Positions 45,793 through 56,577 of a stretch of 64,000 bases of DNA are shown here, one piece after another. Made by a program: the position numbers and the translations under genes. Origin of the DNA: Panorpa germanica (taxonomy: Eukaryota; Arthropoda; Insecta; Mecoptera; Panorpidae); NCBI GenBank assembly GCA_963678705.1, contig OY783208.1, positions 3,348,001 to 3,412,000 of the forward strand, read 5' to 3'. Numbering within the stretch: position 1 is the stretch's first letter; each line of letters starts with the position of its first letter. Under the pieces are notes generated by a model, which did no database searches, was not told the DNA's origin, and was given only the letters and a program-made list of their open reading frames with translations.

Positions 45793-46161
45793 CTAAGTTT
45801 AGTTTATCTTCTTCCATTAAAAATAATCTTCCTATTTTCTAGTTATGACAAAATGGATCCACGAACGCGGGCAGGAGTTCACTAGACCCTGTCTGGAGGA
45901 TTGGGAATAAAAGAAAGAGAACAGGATGACAAGCCGTCAATTTCAGAAACGTATTTCTTTATTCTAAATCATAAAATAATGAAAATATATATAAATATAC
46001 AGAGAACCAATTATAAAATTAATTAAATGAACGAAATTTCTGTACAAAATCATCAGTTTTCTAAAATATGTGTTTATTTATTATTTTTCTTGTAAAACAC
46101 AAATTCAAAATAACTGGTAAAAAATCCGTTCGTTCCTTAAAGTCTTTAATGGGGAACGTGC
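45793..46161 (+). repeat. Second copy of the hydroxylase 3'-end segment
   Basis: Matches 25293-25661, including the last 50 bp of intron, the terminal exon and the 3' UTR. Confidence 0.85.
45843..45910 (+). pseudogene. Orphan terminal exon of prolyl 4-hydroxylase
   Basis: Same 68 bp as 25341-25408 with the same acceptor TATTTTCTAG. It encodes the same residues to the end (TRPCLEDWE, stop at 45908-45910). The difference seen in the coding part, GAG to GAA, is silent. No upstream hydroxylase exon is visible near it; the DNA before it is a retrotransposon fragment and MITEs. It is therefore a stranded exon from a partial duplication, or the last exon of a second gene whose other exons were not recognised. 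Confidence 0.75.
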
Positions 46162-47270
46162 CTTAAACCTAAAAACCGGAAGACAATATAGTGCACAATA
46201 TTGTAAAATACTTGTCCTCATTGAAATCTTCACGGGCTAGTAATAATCCATGTTTGAAAATGTAAATGAATTAAAATTTAACCACGAGCTTGAAACGCCT
46301 GAATAATATGCAACACTTGTTGCTTACTTTAAAATGAGCTAGTGAGTGCCTTAATGCCTTAATTTTATGAAATTTTGATATATTGATAAAGTTGGAACAA
46401 CCTGGACCTCAACTGTCCAACTTTTTATTAGTAACTGCTACATTTTAGGAGATATTAACAATTAAAATATGTTCCAAATCAGGATAGTTCGGCGGCGACC
46501 TATATTATAATGTCCCATATTAGAGGCAGGTGCATATTCTTATATGTTTGGTAGTGAATTTTGTATGGTAGCTCGAAAACGGGACATGGGAAGTTTTTGA
46601 AAATTTAGTAGAGAACATAATTCTAAGACTTTTGGCGTCCCCGGATTTTTCACTGAATTTCCTGGAAACCCATAATTTTGGAAAAACTGGAAAAAAATTG
46701 GGCCCTTTTTTGCTATATAACTCTGTATTCGTAAAAGATAGAAAGTTGAAATTTTGCATGTGTATTACGGTATTAAATGGGAACATATTTCAAAACATAG
46801 AAATTGAAAATTTAATAAAAAGAGGCCCTGAGAATATTATGGGGCCCGTTAGGAAACTTTGGAGAAAGTCCAAATTTTGGATTGTGTAATAATTGAATAT
46901 ATTATTTAAAAAAAAAATTCAAAATTTTATTTGGGGGCACAGGGGCAGTTTTTGCCGAGGGTAAAAATTGTGCTAGAAAGTAGAAATTTCTAATATAGGC
47001 TAACTTTGGTACCTAATTTTCGAGTCGAAAAAAAAACCCAAATTTTGAAAAAAAGTTAGTCAATAAACGAATAAATTGAAAATATTTTTTAATTTGTTGA
47101 AAAAAATTAATTTTTTTAATCAGTTTATATGAAAAATTATTTGTTTTTATATATAATAAATTTATAAAGAACGAGTTAAATATTTCAATTTAAAAATGGA
47201 ATTAAACTTTGAAATTAAATTTAATGCATATACTCGTACAAAAGACAGTCGTCGCTTGTGACGGGGGTAT
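46162..47270. other. Unassigned sequence with a roughly 770-bp insert
   Basis: Up to about 46500 and again from 47271 the DNA resembles 55530-55650; the part in between (about 46505-47270) is absent there and so is an insertion on this side. It contains GGGCCC boxes and a frame without recognisable domain (46632-46889). No terminal repeats were found. The mobile class is unknown. Confidence 0.5.
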
Positions 47271-48103
47271 ACTCTAGTAAATCTATCATACGATAATGAA
47301 TTTCATCTTATAATAATAATAAATATAGAAAAATAAGTGAGTCAGTGCTTTTCAGTTATATCACCGCCGAACTCTCGTAATTTTAACTATAATCATTTGT
47401 TCACTTTAATTATTAAGCGCATCTCACTTTGTACATCCACTAAGTTGCCATCTCATTTATACAACAGAGCGTAAAAGAGATGGCATACTTAACACAAAAC
47501 TGTTATCCATATTACAAATAACTGACCTACTCCTGAATAGTGCGACATGTTACGTCATAAATATGGCCGACCATTTCTAGCGCTAAAACTACAATTCAAA
47601 TTTTTAATGCCTAAATCTCCGTCAACATTTAGATATTTAAACTGGACGCATGAAAACCGGATTTTTAATTTCATGCTAAGATCTTAGTTAATTATTTAAG
47701 ACACTTTATTCTTTTTGCTTCAACTTTCTAAGAAGAAGAACATTTGTTTTGTTCTTCATTGTAACGTGATAAATTCGAATTAATAAAAATTATATTAGAA
47801 ATTAAACATTGAACTTAAAAAATCGATAAATTCTTTTATACTAATTACTTGACTGAGCAGGTCCATATGTCAGTGTCATGTCAACACTCTTTGCCTCATC
47901 TAATAACATTAAAGAAACTGAAGACAACTACGCCCCAACTTAAAGATCAGGAGGAACATCTTTTTTGTTGTTAATATAGTTTATATTATTTTCTTTTCTT
48001 AAATGAATTAAAATCTTAAAGAGTACTTATTTTAATAGATATACATATTAGCAAGAAAGAAGAATTTACAAACAAAATTTATGAGTTCATCACCATGTCA
48101 AAT
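47271..48103 (-). repeat. 3' flank of the finger gene, duplicated at 25.7-26.3 and 55.6-56.4 kb
   Basis: Runs from ATACGATAATGAATTTCATC to the gene's stop and includes the diverged family A piece at about 47455-47640. The copies at 25662-26292 and 55590-56421 are near-identical in long stretches. Confidence 0.85.
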
Positions 48104-49363
48104 CTATTTATATTCTTTGCTATGTTTATTTTTATGTTGTTTTAAGTCAGATGCTTGACTAAACGATTTGTTACATACATCACAAGAAAATGGTTTCAAA
48201 CTTAAATGTATGTTTTTATGTCGTTTTAAAGTAGATGACTGACAAAACGTTTTATTACAGACATCACAAGAAAATGGTTTTAAACCTAAATGTATGTTTT
48301 TATGTTCTTTTAAAGTATATAATTGACAAAACGTTTTATAACATACATCACAAGAAAATGGCTTTAAAACTAAATGTGTGTTTTTATGTTTTATTAAAGT
48401 AGATGACTGACTAAACGTTTTATTACAGACATCACAAGAAAATGGTCTCAACCCTAAATGTATGTTTTTATGTTGTTTTAAAGTATATAAATGACAAAAC
48501 GTTTTATTACATACATCACAAGAAAGTGGTATTAAACCTAAATGTACGTTTTTATGTTGTTTTAAATTAGATGAATGACAAAACGTTTTATTACATACAT
48601 CACAAGAAAATGGTTTCAAACCTAAATGTATGTTTTTATGTTGTTTTAAATTATGTAAAAGACTAAACGTTTTATAACATACATCACAAGAAAATGGCTT
48701 TAAAACTAAATGTGTGTTTTTATGTTGTTTTAAATTTGATGAATAACTAAACGTTTTATTACAGACATCACAAGAAAATGGTTTTAAACCTAAATGTGTG
48801 TTTTTATGTCGTTTTAAATCATATGAGAATTTAAACGTTTTATTACACTCATTACAACAATGTGATTTCTTTACTGAATGCCCTTGCAAATGCTTTTTAA
48901 TTACTGCCTTACTCTTAAACGATTTGCTACATACTTCACAGATGTAAGGATTCAGTTTTGTTTTTACTTTGTCAGTCTGTAGTCGTTTAATATTCAGCGA
49001 AGCGTCGGGTTTTTCAACGATGACCTCCACATTTTCCTTACAACCAGGAGAGTGTTTTAGGTGGTCTTGCAATTTAGTAGCGTCTGGAAATTCGTCCTTA
49101 CAATAATCACAAACTAAAACTGATGAATCATCCATGGGCTCTAATTTGATTAAATAACTTCCAGTAGTAGTTTCTACTGAACTATTGCCTGGTTCTTCTT
49201 TAATTTCTGTTTTTATTACAGGACATTGCTCTGCATCTTTGACAACGCGGCGTCCTTCGTTTATTTCAATTTTGATATCTTCGTTTACTTCAGCTGGTTC
49301 CATAGGTTCATTTAACCCCACATCAATTTCTAGTTTTATTTGCTTGGATTTGTAATCCTCCAT
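48104..49363 (-). CDS. C2H2 zinc-finger protein, 10 regular fingers plus one atypical
   Basis: 419 residues, one exon, ATG at 49363 (MEDYKSKQIKLEIDVGLNEP). The acidic N-terminal part has VIKTEIKEEPGN, a probable SUMO-type motif. Residues about 84-107 form an atypical finger (CDYCKDEFPDATKLQDHLKH). Ten regular fingers follow from about residue 142, most beginning CDVCNKTF or CDVCYKTF and joined by LGLKPF or LVLKPF. Several finger helices carry Cys or Leu (FCHSSNL, FSLLHNL). The predicted role is a nuclear DNA-binding regulator; targets are unknown. Fragments of its 3' end occur at 26293-26525 and 56422-56574, so this gene or an ancestor has been partially copied at least twice. Confidence 0.92.
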   Translation of the reverse strand: MEDYKSKQIKLEIDVGLNEPMEPAEVNEDIKIEINEGRRVVKDAEQCPVIKTEIKEEPGNSSVETTTGSYLIKLEPMDDSSVLVCDYCKDEFPDATKLQDHLKHSPGCKENVEVIVEKPDASLNIKRLQTDKVKTKLNPYICEVCSKSFKSKAVIKKHLQGHSVKKSHCCNECNKTFKFSYDLKRHKNTHLGLKPFSCDVCNKTFSYSSNLKQHKNTHLVLKPFSCDVCYKTFSLLHNLKQHKNIHLGLKPFSCDVCNKTFCHSSNLKQHKNVHLGLIPLSCDVCNKTFCHLYTLKQHKNIHLGLRPFSCDVCNKTFSQSSTLIKHKNTHLVLKPFSCDVCYKTFCQLYTLKEHKNIHLGLKPFSCDVCNKTFCQSSTLKRHKNIHLSLKPFSCDVCNKSFSQASDLKQHKNKHSKEYK

Positions 49364-50605
49364 TGTAGTACAACAATTTTAGAGTTTACTAAAAAACAAA
49401 GAAATCAATTTATTACCACTATAAAGAGTATAATCTTAAAGGCGAAAGAAACCGCATGACATAATTAAGAAAACTAAGTAAGATTAAGTTAATTTAATGT
49501 AAAACTGTATTATAAGGAATTATTCCTTTGTAAAACAAAACAAAAATAAGTAAATGTGATTAGTGATAATGTTATATATAGCATGATTTTAGCAATTTCA
49601 ATGATGTTGTTAATAATTAGTTTGTATGGAATTAACTGACGTTTGTATCCATTATAATTAAAAATATTAAAGAAATGAAGTAATTAATTAAATCGGTCTT
49701 TATTTAGTTAGGCTACATTTTTTGTTTTGAAAGTTGTAAAATGAACTATTGCCCTTTTGTACGTTTAATGTCCTTTTAATATAGTCAAGAGACGTACAAA
49801 TGATTACGTAATAATCATTATACCACTATAAATTAAGAAATAGAGAATATTCATAATTAAAGTAGACTAATGAATGTAAAATAGATGTCATTTATGTGGA
49901 ACAACGTCGTATTATTTCTAACCTCATATTATAAATTTCACCTTTAAATCTAAAAGTCTATTTCTTAATTGAAATTGGTATCATAACTATAAAGTAATGG
50001 TTTGTACATGTTTTGAGTACAGAACAAGCACAAAAAAACATAAAGTGCAATTGTCTTTTTACAAGTTTCAAAACATTTAATAAAGCTGAACTAAACAATT
50101 ATCATTAAATCTATAATAAAATACAATTAAAAATACCTTTGTATATTAATTAACACACTATATTATTCGAATGTCCACTGCAGTTTCTTTTCGTGAAATA
50201 TTACTTACAGTAATAAACAAATAGTTTAGTTAGTTTAGTTAGTGTTTTACTTGTACTTATGATAGAACTGTCAAAAGCAAAGTAGGTATTTCAGTACCCG
50301 CCATCTTAAATACATCGGGTCTAGGGATATCGTTGTGTCCTTGAAATATGTTTTACTTCTTAGGAATGCAGCACTTTTAATAAATATTCCAAATATATTT
50401 AATAATTTTAGACAAGTACTGTATATATTTTCGTATTAAGAAATAGCGAATTTGTTCAACGCGTACATTCATGCAGCGTCTTTATCAGTGCCAGAAATAG
50501 CTATATCGACCAGAGACTCGTTCTTAAAAGAATGGGAATGATAGAAATATAGATAGAATATGGGAAGAATAATTATATACTAAAATATAAATGTATTTAT
50601 TACAC
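49364..50605. other. Upstream region of the finger gene
   Basis: No further gene seen. It holds the old family G copy at 49705-50100; the rest is unassigned. Confidence 0.5.
49705..50100. mobile_element. Family G MITE, old degenerate copy
   Basis: Ordered family motifs survive (GGCTACATTTTTTGTTTTGA, GTACAAATGATTACGTAATA, ATTTCTAACCTC, TTTGTACATGTTTTGAG) but both tips are eroded. Much older than the other copies. Confidence 0.65.
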
Positions 50606-51028
50606 AATTCACGGCTGCAAGTATGTACAGCTTTGACAGTTGCAAACAGAGAGAGAAATAAAAGCTGGTACAGAGATCTGTTTTTAACAAAAGAAATGGT
50701 GCGAGTCTAGGGTGAATAATATAAATGACGTTTTCTATTTTAGCTTCATGACATGACATTACCGACTTTTCATCTCAGCCCAAAACCTTGTATTCACACC
50801 TATCAATCCTGCCTTAAAAGTGATATTTGTTAATAACTCCTTATATATGATAGGAGATATTAGCAATGGGCTTGTGTCCTTTGTCTTAGGGCCTTATTCT
50901 GTATGTTATTTTCAGCTATGATAAAATTTCATCGCTGAATAATGACGTAACATGACTCTTATGACAGGAATGCATAAGTGTCATATGACGTCACTATTTA
51001 CTGATGAAATTTTATCACCGCTGAAAAT
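50606..51028 (+). repeat. Second copy of the 423-bp block (17298-17720)
   Basis: No indel against 17298-17720 and about three substitutions. Here the embedded PIF/Harbinger-type MITE and family A copy continue intact to the right, so this location is closer to the original structure. Confidence 0.9.
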
Positions 51029-51667
51029 AACATACAGAATATGACCCTTAATTTCTATAGAAGTATATAGTACACTTCTGATAAAGTGAGTTACTAGAAC
51101 CTCAAATGTTCAATTATTTTTTAATAACTCCTTATATGTTAAGAGATATTAACAAATAACAAAGTCATTTTGTCTCTGTAATTATTAAAGGATTCAACGT
51201 TGTACACATTCCAAGTGCATGTGACATCACAATCCTTGTGTAAGTTTACCAACCTTACAGGGCATAAATCTCTGCTATATGTATTTATATATCAAAATAT
51301 CAAATATTATTTACAGCTATTTCAAGGAACACTCAAATTCCAATATTATATCTGCCGTAACAGTGTTAAATGAAATAAAAACTTATTAGTCTTTGACTTG
51401 ACTTGATTATTTGACTACCAACAGCTGCAAAACATTACCACAGCACTGACCTACTCAACAAATAACTGACGTTAAAATGCATTTTACGTCATACAAATAT
51501 GGCCGACCATTTCTAGCGCTAAAACTACAATTCAAACTTTTAATTGCTATATCTCCGTCAATATTTAGATATTTAATAAAATAGACACGCCAATACACAT
51601 TTATTATCATCAATTTCAATCAACAATTGAAAAATCGACCACTAAAAAATGAGGACACAAGCTCATT
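50865..51667 (-). mobile_element. Family A MITE interrupted by a second MITE
   Basis: Tips AATGGGCTTGTGTCC and GGACACAAGCTCATT. The element at 50889-51047 is inserted 24 bp from its end; removing it and one TTA restores a normal copy of about 640 bp. Confidence 0.88.
50889..51047. mobile_element. PIF/Harbinger-type MITE, complete short copy (159 bp)
   Basis: GGGCCTTATTCTGTATGTTA at the left, ATACAGAATATGACCC at the right, flanked by TTA (50886-50888, 51048-51050). Long self-complementary arms (TTTTCAGC...GCTGAAAA). It shares its tips with the 807-bp copy at 24485. Confidence 0.9.
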
Positions 51668-51780
51668 AAAAGGAAAAAATGACTATTTTAATTGTTATTA
51701 TCTCCAAAAATATAGCAAGTTATTAATAACCAATTTTATCAATATAATATATTGCACAGTTTTATAGAAATGAGCCCATT
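51668..51780. mobile_element. Family A subfamily fragment
   Basis: GACTATTTTAATTGTTATTA to TTTTATAGAAATGAGCCCAT, corresponding to the diverged half seen in the composite elements. Confidence 0.6.
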
Positions 51781-51839
51781 GTTGTCAGTCATATTCGAAC
51801 AGCGCTAGTAGCACATACTAAATGCAATCAGTCGACTCG

Positions 51840-51972
51840 TATGCCTTTCCTCCTGTTTTATCTCACTCGCATACACGTTCAATCTCTTACTAACAACACA
51901 GTAAATAATCACATTCGCTTCAGGCAGATTCGGGCTAAGGTTTGCAACCAGTCGCGTCGTATGCAGAGGGCC
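51840..51972. mobile_element. Right-end fragment of the second PIF/Harbinger-type MITE family
   Basis: GTTTTATCTCACTCGCATAC to GTATGCAGAGGGCC, then TTA, matching the right arm of 35566-36351. Confidence 0.75.
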
Positions 51973-51975
51973 TTA

Positions 51976-52553
51976 AGATAAATATTAAAAGTGAAAGCTA
52001 TAGCAATAAATGCTAAAAAGACAGTGAAGACAATATAGGTTTGATGAGATATTAATGGTAAAGTACATAATTGTTTTAATAATTTAAAATACATATAATT
52101 AAGAGCACCGCTAGTTTAGAATCGACCTGTAAACAACAAAGACTAGTCTTAAACAATAAATGTAATAGAGGAAATAAATAAATTCCTGTGTACTAATCAA
52201 TGTTTCATTCTGACATTTGTATAAGACAACCATTCTAGTCTTGTGCGTGGATTTTATTAATACATATATTAAAAATTCCAATAAATTAAATACTTTTTAC
52301 GTATTTTTAGCTTATTTTTCTTATTAAACCATTTGGTTCTATTTTTAACTGTACTTATTAAAATATAGGTTATGTTCAGATATTTATTTTCGGATTAATA
52401 TTATTAATTAAAAATTAATGACCATATATTTTAATATATACTTATTCCTAGAATTACTTTGCGGATCATAATTAAAACATTTACATTCATCAAATGTTAT
52501 AAAAGTGTTTTCAATATAACGCATTCTGTCAATGTTGGATAATAGAAAATAAT
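51976..52553. other. Intergenic, no gene seen
   Basis: AT-rich, nothing recognised. Confidence 0.4.
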
Positions 52554-52972
52554 TGTAATTATTCGATATAGCTACACCTTTTGTTTTGAATCTTATAAAA
52601 AAACTACTGAACTTTCGTATATTTTCTGGCGCTTTTAATATAGTAAAAATATGTACAAATCTGAGGTAATATACATTATACCATATTTTATTAAAAAATA
52701 GACGGGATTTATGCTTAAAGTTGACCAATAAATGTGAAATATCACACCATTTTCATTTATATATGGAACAATGTCATATTACTTCTAATGTCAAATATGA
52801 AATTATAACTTTAACCATTAATCTTTTTCTAAATAAAAAATGGTATAATGTATATTACGTGTGAGATTTGTACATGTTTTTAGTGTACAACAAACACCAT
52901 AAAACATAGAAAAATGCTGTAGTTTTTTTATAAGATTCAAAACAAAAGGTGTAGCTATATCGAATAATTACC
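52554..52972. mobile_element. Family G MITE immediately upstream of a finger gene
   Basis: TGTAATTATTCGATATAGCT to AGCTATATCGAATAATTACC, 419 bp. It ends about 60 bp before the ATG of the finger gene at 53035 and so lies in its 5' intron or promoter. Confidence 0.88.
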
Positions 52973-53019
52973 ATGAAAATACTGCGCAAGGCTTTAATTT
53001 TAATTTATCTTTTGTTTTC

Positions 53020-53021
53020 AG
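53020..53021 (+). promoter_or_regulatory. Likely splice acceptor in the 5' UTR of the finger gene
   Basis: TTATCTTTTGTTTTCAG, a good pyrimidine tract and AG, lies 14 bp before the ATG. It suggests an upstream non-coding exon that I could not locate. Confidence 0.5.
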
Positions 53022-53034
53022 AAAAACTTAAAAT

Positions 53035-54389
53035 ATGGCGGAGGCCAACACAAAAAAGACAAAATCGGAAGTTGATGGTATAATTACAACAACGGAAACA
53101 GAAATATGTACAAATTTGTTGATAGAAGTTGTTGTTAAACAAGAACCTGCAGATCCTGTATTAAAAACTGAAATAAAAGAAGAATCGATAATATTTCTGC
53201 TGAGCAAATTGAATGCTCAGTGGTTCATATTAAACAGGATCCTGATTACAGGGAAAACGTTGAAAAGCCGGAAATACAACCAGAATCAGCGCAATTAAAT
53301 GTAACATCAAAGCGTTTTGCCTGTGACATTTGCAAGAAATCTTACAAGTATTTAAGTCAATTAAAAATACATATGAACAGCCATTCATTCGAGAAACAAC
53401 TGGAAACACAAGCAAACTTACCACCAAAGGGTTATACCTGCGACATTTGCAAGAAATCGTATAGGTACTTGAGCCATTTAAAAATACACAAAGACAGGCA
53501 TTTAGGCGTGAAGCCATTTCCTTGTAACCTTTGTGAAAAGACATATGCAAGCCTAAAAGAATTAGAAAGGCACAAAGAACGACATTTAGGTCTTAAACCG
53601 TTTTCTTGTGATATGTGTGACAAGAAATTTGTAAGTTTAGAATCTGCAAAACATCATAAAAACAGGCATTTAGGCTTTACGCCATTCCAATGTAATCTTT
53701 GTGACAAACAATTTACAACTGTGAACGATTCCAAACGACATAAAATATGGCATTTAGGTATAAAACCGTATTCTTGCGATATTTGTAAGAAAACGTTTGC
53801 AGTTAGGTCTGCATTAAAAAGGCATAAAATAAGGCATTTAGGTATAAAGCCATTTCCTTGTAACTATTGTGATAAAACATTTGCAAGTATTAATGAAGCG
53901 CAACAGCATACTAATAACCATTTAGGTATAAAGCCATTTGCTTGCGATATTTGTGAGAAAACATTTATAAATACGTCTAATTTAAAAGAACATAAAAACA
54001 GGCATTTAGGTATAAAACCGTATCCTTGTAACCTTTGTGATAAAACATTTGCAAGTTTAAACGACGCAAAACGACATAAAAATAGACATGTAGGCCTCAA
54101 ACCTTTTCCCTGCGTCACTTGTGATAAATCCTTTACAACTTTAGCTGAATTAAAAGAACATAAATTAATTCATCTAGAAAAAAGCCCTTTTGCTTGTAAT
54201 ATTTGCGATAAACAATTTAAGCGCTCAAATAATTTAAAACGACATTTGGAAAGTCATTCAGATAATAAGCCCTTTCTTTGTGACCTTTGTAGCGAATCTT
54301 ACAATACTTCAACAGAATTGGAAGAACATACAAAGAATCAACATGTTAAGGAGACCGACATAGCCAAAAATTCCACTAGTACTATGTAG
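53035..54389 (+). pseudogene. C2H2 zinc-finger gene, 12 fingers, with a frameshift in the N-terminal region
   Basis: The ATG at 53035 (MAEANTKKTKSEVDG) opens a frame with VVVKQEPADP and EIKEES, the usual acidic motifs. It leaves the finger frame near 53186, where one base appears to be missing, and closes at 53298. The finger frame is open from before 53220 and encodes IKQDPDYRE, then twelve fingers, then a stop at 54389. All twelve keep their zinc ligands (the last is H-x4-H), with linkers LGIKPF, LGLKPF and LGVKPF. Since the fingers are undamaged, the frameshift could be a recent allele, an assembly error or a site handled by splicing; an internal start at 53220 would give a 389-residue protein. 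This is the most divergent gene of the cluster (CDICKKSY, CNLCDKTF fingers). AATAAA at 54606 may end the transcript. Confidence 0.85.
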
Positions 54390-54738
54390 AAAATGTCATA
54401 AATGCTACCTACATAAAAAATGTTGGAAAAACTTAACTCTGGCATCACTTTTGTTCATTTTAAATATAGATTAGTTGTATAAGTAACAATAAGAACGGTT
54501 AGATATCTACAATTACTTAATGTTATTGTTCTTTGCAAGAGCTTAGCTTTCTTTGTAAAGTAAGAATTATATTATGTTACTTTTGTGTAAATTTAGAAAC
54601 AATCAATAAAAGCTTATGTCATTGCAAAACACTATTATTTGTATTTATTTAATCCTTTCCAATATTAATTACTTGTATTAATATTATTCAAAATGTTGCT
54701 TTTGTTTTTGTTTTCTTCAATGGAAATTGTGTTTCTTT
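54390..54738. other. 3' flank of the finger gene
   Basis: Contains AATAAA at 54606-54611. Nothing else seen. Confidence 0.5.
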
Positions 54739-55290
54739 AATGGGTTTGTGTCCTATGTTAATTTCTATAAAAGTGTACTATATATTGATAAAGTGGGTTA
54801 CTAGAACCTCGAATGTTCAATTATTTGTTAATAACTCCTTATATGTAAAAAATCATTTTGTCTCTTTAATTATTAAAGGGATTCAATGTTATACACATTC
54901 CAAGTGCATGTGACATCACAATCATTGTGTAAGGTTACCAACCTTACAGATCATAATTCTCTACTATATGTGTTTATATATCAAAATATCAAATATTATT
55001 TACAGCTATTTCAAGGAACAATAAAGTTTCAATATTATGTCTGCCTTAGCAGGGTTAAATAAAATAAAAACTTATTATTCTTTGACTTGACTTGATTATT
55101 TGACTACCTACAGCTACAAAATATTACCACAGCACTGACCTACTCAACAAATAACTGACGTTAAAATGCATTTCACGTCATACAAATAAACAACTACAAT
55201 TCAAACTTTTAATTACTATATCTCCGTCAACATTTAGATATTTAATAAAATAGACACGCCATTAAACATTTATTAACATCAATTTCAATT
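54739..55290 (-). mobile_element. Family A MITE, one end lost
   Basis: Starts AATGGGTTTGTGTCCTATG and follows the family until AACATCAATTTCAATT; the last roughly 50 bp with the other terminal repeat are missing. Confidence 0.85.
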
Positions 55291-55589
55291 AAGGAAACTA
55301 GAAAAACAATGAAACAAAAATCTAACCATAAATAAATGATTCACAACACAACTTTCACAAAACATTTCATAACTCACGTCAAAATAAACGAAACATATGA
55401 AGATATACAATTTTTACTTTTATTACAGGACACCTAAGTGAATATTATAATGCTGTTTTAAATACGTTAATGTTGCAAATGTTTTTAGATATTAAAATTT
55501 AAGGAGATATTAACAATTAAATATAGTCCAAATCACGATAGTTTGGCAGCGACTTATACTTAAAAGAGGTTATAAGAGCGCTATAAATC
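55291..55589. other. Intergenic, no gene seen
   Basis: From about 55500 it resembles 46440-46500, the flank of the unassigned insert there, and so shows the uninterrupted version of that site. Confidence 0.5.
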
Positions 55590-56577
55590 TATAATACGAT
55601 AATGAATTTCATCTTATAACAATAATAAATATAGAAAAATAAGTGAGTCAGTGCTTTTCAGTTATATCACCGCCGAACTCTCGTAATTTCAACTATAATC
55701 ATTTGTTCACTTTAATTATTAAGCACATCTAACTTTGTACATCCACTAAGTTGCCATCTCATTTATACAACAGAGCGTAAAAGAGATGGCATACTTAACA
55801 CAAAACTGTTATCCATATTACAAATAACTGACCTAGTCCTGAATAGTGCGACATGTTACGTCATAAATATGGCCGGCCATTTCTAGCGCTAAAAGTACAA
55901 TTCAAATTTTTAATGGCTAAATCTCCGTCAACATTTAGATATTTAAAATGGACGCATGAAAACCGGATTTTTAATTTCATGTTAAGATCTTAGTTGATTA
56001 TTTAAGACAGTTTATTCTTTTTGCTTCTACTTTCTAAGAAGAAGAACATTTGTTTTGTTCTTCATTGTAACGTAATAAATTGGAATTAATAAAAATTATA
56101 TTAGAAATTAAACATTGCATTTAAAAAATCGATAAATTCTTTTATACGAGTACTAATTACTTGACTGAGCAGGTCCATATGTCAGTGTCATGTCAACACT
56201 CTTTGCCTCATCTAATAACATTAAAGAAACTGAAGACAACTACGCCCCAACTTAAAGATCAGGAGGAACATCTTTTTTGTTGTTAATATAGTTTATATTA
56301 TTTTCTTTTCTTAAATGACCAATTATTAAAATCTTAAAGAGTACTTATTTTAATAGGTATACATATTAGCAGGATAGAAGAATTTACAAACAAAATTTAT
56401 GAGTTCATCACCATGTCAAATCTATTTATATTCTGTGCTATGTTTATTTTTATGTTGTCTTAAAGTAGATGGCCGACTAAACGATTTGTTACATACATCA
56501 CAAGAAAATGGTTTCAAACCTAAATGTGTGTTTTTATGTTGTTTTAAAGTAAATGATTGACTAAACGTTTTATTGTT
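55590..56577 (-). repeat. Duplicated finger-gene 3' flank and fragment
   Basis: Matches 47271-48230 closely and 25662-26536 in part. It joins the composite MITE at the same point (CGTTTTATTGTTTTATTAAC) as the copy at 26.5 kb, so these two blocks derive from one event. Confidence 0.85.
56422..56574 (-). pseudogene. C2H2 finger-gene 3' fragment, two fingers
   Basis: The last two fingers and C-terminal tail of a gene like 48104-49363, in frame to the TAG stop at 56422-56424. There is no start or upstream part; the composite MITE follows at once. The fingers are intact but stranded. Confidence 0.8.

Noticed and set aside
46632..46889. 85-codon frame in the unassigned insert
   Set aside because: Composition typical of non-coding repeat DNA, an equally long frame on the other strand, and no domain.
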